Below are positions 7,847 through 13,115 of a stretch of 13,115 nucleotides of DNA, one piece after another. The notes below the pieces were generated by a model, which searched no databases, was not told the DNA's origin, and saw only the letters and a list, made by a program, of their open reading frames with translations. The stretch comes from RGIG8597 sp050872545. Its GTDB lineage: Bacteria > Spirochaetota > GWE2-31-10. Location of the stretch: assembly GCA_050872545.1 (NCBI GenBank), contig JBNMHA010000060.1, positions 1-13,115 on the forward strand, written 5' to 3'. The position numbers were made by a program, and so were the translations under genes. Numbering within the stretch: the stretch's first letter is position 1; every line of letters begins with the position of its first letter.

Positions 7847-7855
7847 CGTGAACGT

Positions 7856-8004
7856 TCTTCAGGGCAGAGTGAAAATCTCGACCGGCGGTAATATAGTTAA
7901 TCTATCAGCCCGTGTGTACCCGGTAAACGGTGTACTGATCCGTAAACAGACGGAGCCGACAGTAAGAAAGGTTTAAAAACCTTTTAAGTCTGGATGAAAG
8001 AAGA
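7856..8004 (+). ncRNA. FMN riboswitch aptamer (RFN element)
   Basis: The conserved RFN blocks appear in order: TCTTCAGGGCAG, GTGAAA, CTCGACCGGCGGT, ATCAGCCCG, a stem-loop region, ACGGAGCCGACAGT, a variable hairpin (7967-7973 paired with 7978-7984, loop TAAA), and AGTCTGGATGAAAGAAGA. P1 pairs TCTTC at 7856-7860 with GAAGA at 8000-8004. FMN binding would stabilise P1 and switch the downstream riboflavin genes off. It lies 87 bases before ribD and directly after a promoter, as expected for this class. The fit to the consensus leaves little doubt about identity. Confidence 0.97.
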
Positions 8005-8042
8005 TGTAATGTGTACTGTTTCTATTCTGCAAGATTTTATTC

Positions 8043-8091
8043 CCCCTGAAGATATTTAAGATTTTTTGTGAATATCTGATGGGGTTTTTTT
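8043..8091 (+). terminator. FMN-controlled intrinsic terminator that also covers the ribD SD
   Basis: CCCC (8043-8046) pairs with GGGG (8081-8084), and AGATATT (8050-8056) pairs with AATATCT (8071-8077). Between the helices is a symmetric UGA/GAU internal loop that could form tandem G-A pairs. Seven Ts (8085-8091) follow and run straight into the ribD ATG at 8092. The 5' arm CCCTGAAGA (8044-8052) is a perfect complement of TCTTCAGGG (7856-7864), the 5' strand of aptamer P1, giving a 9-bp antiterminator when FMN is absent. The only SD-like purines before ribD are the GGGG of the 3' arm, so the closed hairpin should also hinder translation. Confidence 0.88.
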
Positions 8092-9219
8092 ATGCCTGAA
8101 CGCTATATGAAACGAGCTTTGGAACTTGCCGCTTTGGGAACCGGTTATGCATCACCTAATCCGCTTGTCGGTGCTGTTATTGTGAAAGACGGCGTTGTAA
8201 TTGGGGAAGGATACCACCAAAAGTACGGTATGGCTCATGCGGAAATAAATGCATTTCATGACGCTGATTCATGCGGCAACGACACTGCCGAAGCTGATTT
8301 ATACGTTACGCTAGAACCGTGCAGTCATTACGGCAAAACGCCTCCGTGTGCAGAGGAAGTTATAAGCCGAAAAATCAAACGTGTGTTTATCGGAATGAAA
8401 GACCCGAATCCGCTTGTCGCAGGGCGCGGAATTCTTATGCTTCAAAAAGCTGGAATTGAAGTTTCGTGCGGAATACTGGAAAGCGAGTGCCGCAGAATAA
8501 ATGAACCGTTCATAAAATTTATCACAACAAAGCTGCCGTTTGTATTCATGAAATCGGCAATGACGCTTGACGGTAAAATTGCGTCATATACAGGGGATTC
8601 CAGATGGGTAAGCTGTCCGACTTCACGGGAACTGACTCATCATTACCGAAATAAATATATGGCAATAATGGTCGGTTGTTCTACAGTAGTTATTGATAAT
8701 CCAGAATTGACATGTAGATTGCCCGGCGGCAGAAATCCGCTTAGAATCATAGTAGACAGCAAAGCAGTTTGTCCGGAAGACAGCAAAGTTTTCCAAACGG
8801 CGGAAGATAAAAAAACGCTTCTTGCAGTAACAAAAGCTGCTGCACCGGATAAAATAATGCGTTTGCGCAATGCCGGAGTGGAAGTTATTGTGCTGCCGGA
8901 AGATGAAAACGGCAGAGTAAATCTTTGTGAACTTATGAAAAAACTTGGTGAAATGAAAATCGATTCAGTCCTTTTGGAAGGCGGCGGAACATTAAATTTC
9001 AGTGCTTTGAAAAGTGGAATCGTAGACCGAGCAGCCTTTTTTATTGCACCTAAAATTATCGGCGGCAAAGATGCGAAAACGCCGGTGGAAGGCGACGGAA
9101 TGCGCTTGATGTCGGAAGCGATTAACCTTAAACAAACAGAAACAACATTTGTAGGAAATGATTTGCTTATAACCGGGCTTGTAAGCAACAGAAAGGAGGC
9201 GCAATGTTTACCGGAATAG
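8092..9219 (+). CDS. ribD: Bifunctional diaminohydroxyphosphoribosylaminopyrimidine deaminase / 5-amino-6-(5-phosphoribosylamino)uracil reductase
   Basis: RibD carries out steps two and three of riboflavin synthesis in the cytosol, deaminating and then reducing the pyrimidine intermediate. The N-terminal CMP/dCMP-deaminase-like domain (1-~145) has HAE (H49, E51) and PCSHYGKTPPC (C77, C86), the zinc and proton-shuttle residues. The C-terminal reductase domain (~148-370) has KSAMTLDGKIA (K154, D160), GDSRWVS and LLEGGGTLN. At 375 aa it is full length and no key residue is missing. ATG 8092 follows the terminator U-run directly; GGGG at 8081-8084, seven bases upstream, is the only SD candidate. 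The N-terminus MPERYMKRALELA matches the family, so the start is credible. The gene overlaps ribE by 16 bases, implying coupled translation, and is controlled by the FMN riboswitch. Confidence 0.96.
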   Translation: MPERYMKRALELAALGTGYASPNPLVGAVIVKDGVVIGEGYHQKYGMAHAEINAFHDADSCGNDTAEADLYVTLEPCSHYGKTPPCAEEVISRKIKRVFIGMKDPNPLVAGRGILMLQKAGIEVSCGILESECRRINEPFIKFITTKLPFVFMKSAMTLDGKIASYTGDSRWVSCPTSRELTHHYRNKYMAIMVGCSTVVIDNPELTCRLPGGRNPLRIIVDSKAVCPEDSKVFQTAEDKKTLLAVTKAAAPDKIMRLRNAGVEVIVLPEDENGRVNLCELMKKLGEMKIDSVLLEGGGTLNFSALKSGIVDRAAFFIAPKIIGGKDAKTPVEGDGMRLMSEAINLKQTETTFVGNDLLITGLVSNRKEAQCLPE

Positions 9220-9854
9220 TCGAAGAAGTAGGAACTGTGCTTGCGGTTTCCAGTGGAAAGATTGTGATTAAAGCTACTAAAGTTTTGGAACAGAAAGCTT
9301 TGTCTGGAGCCAGCATTGCAGTAAACGGAGTTTGCCTTACGGTTGCCGATTCATCGTCGGGGAAATTTACGGCTGATGTTATGCCGGAAACGTTTAGGCT
9401 TACTAATTTAGGAAAATTATCCGCAGGAAGCAGAGTAAACCTTGAGCGTGCAATGGCTGCGGACGGACGTTTCGGCGGTCATATTGTAAGCGGTCATATT
9501 GACGGAACCGGAACAGTTGAAAGTTTGATTGCTGAAGGAAATGCTGTTTGGCTTACTGTTAATTGTCCGCAGGATTTGCTTCGTTACATTTTGCCGCGCG
9601 GAAGCATTGCGATTGACGGAGTAAGCCTTACCGCAGCAGAAGTGGGTGATTCGTATTTTAAAGTATCGTTGATTCCTCACACGCGGCAGGAAACAACGCT
9701 TTTGAATCATAAAGCCGGTGATTTGGTGAATCTGGAAACTGATATAATTGGCAAGTATGTTGAACGATTGATGAAGTATGGCAGTTCGGCAGAAAAAAAC
9801 GAGGAAAGTAAAGAAAAGTTATCATACGAGTTTTTAATTGAGAATGGTTTTTAA
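9204..9854 (+). CDS. ribE: Riboflavin synthase (alpha chain)
   Basis: This enzyme catalyses the last step, the dismutation of two 6,7-dimethyl-8-ribityllumazines to riboflavin plus the pyrimidine precursor. Two internally homologous lumazine-binding halves are visible. The first begins MFTGIVEEVGTV with NGVCLTV (41-47). The second begins with GGHIVSGHIDGTGTV (from ~92) and has DGVSLTAAEV. The 216 aa are at the normal length, with a charged C-terminal tail after GKYVERL. AAGGAGG at 9193-9199 sits inside the end of ribD, four bases before the ATG; the two genes overlap by 16 bases. The symbol follows Firmicutes-style usage; the same enzyme is called ribC in some organisms. Confidence 0.95.
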   Translation: MFTGIVEEVGTVLAVSSGKIVIKATKVLEQKALSGASIAVNGVCLTVADSSSGKFTADVMPETFRLTNLGKLSAGSRVNLERAMAADGRFGGHIVSGHIDGTGTVESLIAEGNAVWLTVNCPQDLLRYILPRGSIAIDGVSLTAAEVGDSYFKVSLIPHTRQETTLLNHKAGDLVNLETDIIGKYVERLMKYGSSAEKNEESKEKLSYEFLIENGF

Positions 9855-9877
9855 CTTAGAAAATAAGGAGCGATAAA

Positions 9878-11089
9878 ATGTTGGCAAAAATTGAAGATGC
9901 ATTGGCGGCACTGAAACGCGGAGAAATTATAGTAGTAGTGGATGATGAAAATCGTGAGAATGAAGGCGATACAATTTGTGCAGCGCAGTTTGCAACGCTT
10001 GAGAATGTTAATTTTATGGCAGTTCATGCACGTGGATTGATTTGTATGCCAATGAGCGAAAAACTTGCCGAGAAGCTGAAGCTCCCTCAAATGTGCAGTG
10101 AAAATACTGACAATCACAGTACGGCATTTACCGTTTCTGTAGACCATGTAAGTACAACAACAGGTATTTCGGCATTGGAACGGTCTGTAACCGCACAAAA
10201 AATTGTTGATGATGACGCAAAGCCCGAAGATTTTCGCCGTCCGGGACACATGTTTCCGCTGACTGCCAGAGAGGGCGGAGTTCTTAAACGCAACGGTCAC
10301 ACGGAAGCTACGGTTGATTTAATGCGGCTTGCCGGACTTAAAGAAGCTGGGCTTTGCTGTGAAATAATGAAAGATGACGGAACAATGGCGCGTTATGATG
10401 ATTTAACGGCGTTTGCAAAGAAACATAATCTGCTTATGATTTCTATTGAACATTTGCAGGAATATCGCCGCCGAAATGAAATGATGATTTCTCATGAAGC
10501 GAATGCAAAGCTGCCTACACGTTACGGTGAGTTTAGAATTCATGGTTTTGTAGATAAAATTACTGCAGAACATCATCTGGCATTAGTTATGGGAAATCCG
10601 AAAGAGTGTGAAAAGCCGCTTGTGCGTGTTCATTCGGAATGTCTTACCGGCGATGTTTTTGGTTCTGCAAAATGTGACTGCGGCGAACAGCTTGATTATG
10701 CGCTGAAAGCGATTGCAAAAGAAGGCTGCGGAATGCTTATTTATCTGCGTCAGGAGGGGCGCGGAATAGGGCTTATCAATAAACTGAAAGCGTATGAGTT
10801 GCAGGAAAAAGGAATGGACACAGTGGAAGCAAATGTCGCACTCGGATTTCCGGAAGACGCGCGTAATTATGCGGTTGCTGCACAGATTCTAAAATCATTC
10901 GATGTTAAAACAGTTCGGCTTCTTACAAATAATCCGCAGAAAGTTGACGGGCTGACAAAGTACGGTGTTGATGTTGCAGAGCGTGTGCCTATTGAAGTGG
11001 CTGCAAAACCGACTGATTTGTTTTATTTGCAGACGAAGAAATTAAAAATGGGTCATATCCTTAATAAATTAGGGAATGAAAATAAATAG
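9878..11089 (+). CDS. ribBA: Bifunctional 3,4-dihydroxy-2-butanone-4-phosphate synthase / GTP cyclohydrolase II
   Basis: RibBA makes both precursors: the N-terminal half turns ribulose 5-phosphate into dihydroxybutanone phosphate, and the C-terminal half opens GTP. The first domain (1-~200) has the acidic loop VVDDENRENEGD, STTTGISA, a GHMFPLTAREGGV region and HTEATVDL, all catalytic signatures. The second (~205-403) has the zinc cysteines C255, C266 and C268 in CLTGDVFGSAKCDC, then LRQEGRGIGL and a KAYELQ helix. The 403-aa length equals the usual fusion. AAGGAG about eight bases before ATG 9878 sets the start, 23 bases after ribE. A 92-base gap without an evident gene separates it from ribH. 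It is co-transcribed under the FMN riboswitch. Confidence 0.96.
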   Translation: MLAKIEDALAALKRGEIIVVVDDENRENEGDTICAAQFATLENVNFMAVHARGLICMPMSEKLAEKLKLPQMCSENTDNHSTAFTVSVDHVSTTTGISALERSVTAQKIVDDDAKPEDFRRPGHMFPLTAREGGVLKRNGHTEATVDLMRLAGLKEAGLCCEIMKDDGTMARYDDLTAFAKKHNLLMISIEHLQEYRRRNEMMISHEANAKLPTRYGEFRIHGFVDKITAEHHLALVMGNPKECEKPLVRVHSECLTGDVFGSAKCDCGEQLDYALKAIAKEGCGMLIYLRQEGRGIGLINKLKAYELQEKGMDTVEANVALGFPEDARNYAVAAQILKSFDVKTVRLLTNNPQKVDGLTKYGVDVAERVPIEVAAKPTDLFYLQTKKLKMGHILNKLGNENK

Positions 11090-11181
11090 TTTGAATGTTG
11101 AGTTTTGAATTTTTGTACCATTGCTGGTAATTATTATTTCAAACAATACACGAAATTAGACCAAATAAAAAAGGAGCAGTT

Positions 11182-11643
11182 ATGAAGATTACAGAGGGAA
11201 ATTATATCGGAACAGGTTTAAGAATGTGTTTAATTGCGAGCCGTTTCAATGAATTGATTACAAACAAGCTTGTAGGCGGCGCATTGGACGCACTTAAACG
11301 ACACGGTGTTGCTGATGATGATATTACGCTGGCTTGGGTGCCGGGGGCATTTGAAATTCCGTTGGCTGCCGACCGTGCTGCCGCCGGTGGAAAATACGAT
11401 GCCGTCATTTGCTTGGGTGCCGTAATCAGAGGAGCAACGCCTCATTTTGATTATGTTTGCGCAGAAGTTTCAAAAGGGTGTGCTGCTGCCGGATTAAAAA
11501 ATAACATACCGGTGCTTTTCGGCGTTCTTACTACAAACACTATAGAAGAAGCGATTGAACGAGCCGGAACAAAGGCAGGCAACAAAGGATTTGATACTGC
11601 CGTAAGTGCCATTGAAATGGCTAATCTTTTAAAGCAGTTATAA
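11182..11643 (+). CDS. ribH: 6,7-dimethyl-8-ribityllumazine synthase
   Basis: RibH condenses the pyrimidinedione with dihydroxybutanone phosphate to form lumazine, the substrate of RibE, usually as an icosahedral or pentameric shell. The 153-aa sequence shows ASRFNE (F22, N23), the GAFEIP substrate loop (55-60), LGAVIRGATPHFDYV with catalytic H88, and PVLFGVLTTNTIEEAIERAG with the trailing GNKG. No key residue is missing. AAAAAGGAG immediately upstream provides a strong SD. The TAA stop shares its final A with the ATG of the next gene (TAATG at 11641-11645), so that gene is probably translated by reinitiation. Confidence 0.96.
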   Translation: MKITEGNYIGTGLRMCLIASRFNELITNKLVGGALDALKRHGVADDDITLAWVPGAFEIPLAADRAAAGGKYDAVICLGAVIRGATPHFDYVCAEVSKGCAAAGLKNNIPVLFGVLTTNTIEEAIERAGTKAGNKGFDTAVSAIEMANLLKQL

Positions 11644-12596
11644 TGGATGATATTTTTAAACTTTACAAAGAGTGCCGATTATGTCCGAGAGAATGCGGAA
11701 TTGACAGGTTTACTGCTGCCGGAGTCTGCGGAGAATCGGCACGTTTGTCTGTAGAAACGGCAGTACTGCACAATGGCGAAGAACCGTGCATTTCATGCGG
11801 CAACGGAAGTGGTACGATTTTTTTTAACGGCTGCGGTCTGCGCTGCATTTTTTGCCAGAATATGGAAATAAGCCAAAAGAAAATATCAGAAGCAAAATAT
11901 TATACTGAAGATGATTTGGTTGATATTATGCTGAAACTTGCTGATTTGGGTGCTGCAAATATTAATTTTGTAACGCCGGATCATTACTTACCGCATATTG
12001 TTTATGCAGTGAATAAGTTTCGTGCAAAAGGCTGCACAATTCCGATTGTTTATAACTGTAGCGGCTGGGAAACTACCGAACATTTGAAACTTGCGGTGGA
12101 AGTCGCTGATATTTTTCTTATAGACTGCAAATTTTCACTGCCACAGACAGCTGCATTTTGTCTACGTACAAAAAATGAGAGTTATACGCATGTTGTGTGG
12201 AATGCGTTGGAGTTTTTGTATAAACATTTGGGAAATCTGCAACTTGATGAAAACGGGGCTGCAAAGCGCGGTGTACTGGTGCGCCATCTTGTGCTGCCGG
12301 GAATGACGGATAACAGTATTGATATTGTAAATGAATTATTCTTTCGTTTCGGTTCTGAAATTTATTTGAGCCTTATGGCGCAGTATACTCCGTCATTCCT
12401 TGATTTACCGGACAGCTGTACAAATGAAGAATGGCGTAAAAGTTTATCGCGCTGCCTGACCGAAGAAGAATATCGGAAAGTTGTTGATTTGGCATTGGAA
12501 CTTGGTTTTGAGAATTTGTATATTCAGGAATTGCCGCAGCAAAATGATATTTACATTCCTGATTTTGCTTCTCGTGAAATGTTTGGAAAATGGTGA
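11643..12596 (+). CDS. Radical SAM protein of the PflX (pyruvate formate-lyase activase-like) family
   Basis: The 317-aa protein carries the radical-SAM cluster motif C64-x3-C68-x2-C71 within GCGLRCIFCQN, which would bind the [4Fe-4S] cluster that cleaves S-adenosylmethionine. Upstream are extra cysteines in CRLCPRECG (C11, C14, C18), C29 and CISC (C49, C52), the N-terminal pattern of PflX-type proteins (COG1313 group). This could ligate a second metal site. After the motif come NFVTPDH, VYNCSGWE, IFLIDCKF and LVRHLVLPGMTDNS, typical of this family. The substrate is unknown for the family; no glycyl-radical enzyme gene is nearby. The start overlaps the ribH stop by one base (TAATG) with no clear SD of its own, so it is tied to riboflavin-operon expression. 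The link to flavin metabolism is inference from position alone. Confidence 0.85.
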   Translation: MDDIFKLYKECRLCPRECGIDRFTAAGVCGESARLSVETAVLHNGEEPCISCGNGSGTIFFNGCGLRCIFCQNMEISQKKISEAKYYTEDDLVDIMLKLADLGAANINFVTPDHYLPHIVYAVNKFRAKGCTIPIVYNCSGWETTEHLKLAVEVADIFLIDCKFSLPQTAAFCLRTKNESYTHVVWNALEFLYKHLGNLQLDENGAAKRGVLVRHLVLPGMTDNSIDIVNELFFRFGSEIYLSLMAQYTPSFLDLPDSCTNEEWRKSLSRCLTEEEYRKVVDLALELGFENLYIQELPQQNDIYIPDFASREMFGKW

Positions 12597-12635
12597 GGCT
12601 GATTTTTTTGCCATTCTTATGAATGTTGTAAACTA

Positions 12636-12681
12636 AAGCGTGATTCTTCTGTTCGCTGGCGTTCACACGCTTGCCTTTTTT
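12636..12681 (+). terminator. Probable intrinsic terminator of the riboflavin operon
   Basis: AAGCGTG (12636-12642) pairs perfectly with CACGCTT (12666-12672) across a 23-base loop; after three bases a run of six Ts (12676-12681) follows. It lies 40 bases after the last stop codon of the operon. An inner GCGT/ACGC hairpin (12659-12662 with 12667-12670) competes with the outer stem, so strength is uncertain. Confidence 0.45.
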
Positions 12682-12887
12682 GTCATTCCCGCCCTTGCTT
12701 GTTTCCAATGTCATTCCCAGCAACTTTTAGTCTTATGTCATCTTCGGGCTTGACCCGAAGATCTATCCAATTGTTTTACAGGAGGTTGTTGGATCAAGCC
12801 GGATAATGACAACTTCTATAAGATTGCCGGAATAAACCCGGCAATGATAGTCTGCTTTATGTCATTCCCTTGCTTGACAATGGAATC
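12681..12887. repeat. Cluster of degenerate palindromic intergenic repeats
   Basis: Together with 12597-12680 and 12888-12899 this is the only non-coding stretch longer than 300 bases, and I see no gene in it. TGTCATTCCC occurs three times (12681-12690, 12709-12718, 12860-12869) and a variant, TGTCATCTTC, at 12736. Hairpins: ATCTTCGGG/CCCGAAGAT (12740-12748 with 12754-12762); ATTGCCGG/CCGGCAAT (12823-12830 with 12838-12845); ATTCC/GGAAT (12864-12868 with 12882-12886). The element 12736-12811 is an imperfect inverted repeat overall: TGTCAT/ATGACA ends, GGCTTGA/TCAAGCC and ATCCAA/TTGGAT inside. This looks like the debris of a REP-like or MITE-like family. No transposase or target duplication is visible. 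Confidence 0.7.
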
Positions 12888-12899
12888 TGCGCAAAGTTT

Positions 12900-13115
12900 C
12901 TAAAGCTTTTCTATTTTCTCAAGTGATAGTCCGGTAACAGAAGCTATTTGGTCTTGTGGTAACCCTAAGGCAATTAACCTTTTCGCAGTTTCAAGTTTTG
13001 CTTCGTTGCGACCTTGTTCTTCACCGGCAGCAAAGCCGATATTGTAAGTTTCTTGTTTTAACATTTGCAATGTCATATATTCAGCCCTCCATTCTTCATT
13101 GCCATGCACTCGATG
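12900..13115 (-). CDS. C-terminal end of an Rpn-family (PD-(D/E)XK) recombination-promoting nuclease/putative transposase, 5' part outside window
   Basis: On the minus strand the frame is open from the right edge (13115) to TAG at 12902-12900. A GTG at 13109 is an artificial start: the frame continues upstream as H-R, giving HRVHGNEEWRAEYMTL, the usual junction after the nuclease domain in this family. The tail then has the typical charged helix GFAAGEEQGRNEAKLETAKR and a small helix-turn-helix-like end (LIALGLPQDQIASVTGLSLEKIEKL region). The catalytic domain is not in the window, so integrity cannot be judged. These proteins are abundant, often multicopy, and related to DNA-cleaving nucleases that stimulate recombination. 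It converges on the riboflavin operon across the repeat cluster. Confidence 0.75.
   Translation of the reverse strand, partial: HRVHGNEEWRAEYMTLQMLKQETYNIGFAAGEEQGRNEAKLETAKRLIALGLPQDQIASVTGLSLEKIEKL

Noticed and set aside
8643..9188. 181-aa minus-strand ORF inside ribD
   Set aside because: Shadow of the conserved RibD reductase domain; no SD or recognisable motif.
11116..11129. TACCA/TGGTA hairpin between ribBA and ribH as an attenuator or terminator
   Set aside because: Only five pairs, mostly A-T, with no T-run; ribH has a strong SD and reads as part of the same operon.
12681..12887. CRISPR array
   Set aside because: The TGTCAT repeats are irregularly spaced, differ in length, and are palindromic mosaics without uniform spacers; no cas gene is present.
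13107..13109. GTG as start of the minus-strand Rpn-type gene
   Set aside because: The frame continues to the window edge and the upstream residues fit the family, so this is an internal Val codon.

Overview
The window looks like chromosome from an anaerobic, AT-rich, diderm (outer-membrane-bearing) bacterium. Three things point there: a signal-peptide beta-barrel protein, an arylpyruvate:ferredoxin-oxidoreductase-type operon, and dense co-directional genes with strong purine-rich Shine-Dalgarno (SD) sites and occasional GTG starts. A gut Treponema-like spirochaete is my first guess and Elusimicrobiota or a similar anaerobe the second. This is a guess from protein style and gene content; no rRNA or other marker is present.

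Left part (1-3787): the 3' portion of a gene for an acidic, repeat-bearing protein with a C-terminal TPR region, whose true start lies outside the window; an exported outer-membrane beta-barrel protein with an Omp85-like signature and no visible POTRA domains; and a membrane-anchored protein with a lytic-transglycosylase (SLT) fold whose expected catalytic glutamate appears to be asparagine.

Middle (3837-7801): a promoter and a four-gene operon, iorA-iorB-paaK-ACT. IorAB would oxidatively decarboxylate aryl pyruvates to aryl-acetyl-CoA, PaaK interconverts arylacetate and its CoA ester, and the double-ACT protein is a likely amino-acid sensor. IorA stops before the C-terminal ferredoxin domain that normally carries its Fe-S clusters.

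Right part (7818-12596): a promoter, an FMN riboswitch with a readable transcription-termination platform, and the complete riboflavin operon ribD-ribE-ribBA-ribH, followed by a translationally coupled radical-SAM gene of the PflX type. The riboswitch's 5' P1 strand has a perfect 9-nt complement in the 5' arm of the terminator, which gives an explicit antiterminator model. The terminator's last U abuts the ribD start codon, so the hairpin probably also masks the ribD ribosome binding site.

End (12597-13115): a probable terminator, a cluster of degenerate palindromic intergenic repeats built on TGTCAT modules, and the C-terminal end of an oppositely oriented Rpn/PD-(D/E)XK-type recombination-promoting nuclease gene running off the right edge. 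I found no tRNA, rRNA, CRISPR array or complete insertion sequence. No wholly new system is evident; the best leads are the riboswitch platform, the ferredoxin-less IorA and the SLT-fold protein lacking its catalytic Glu.
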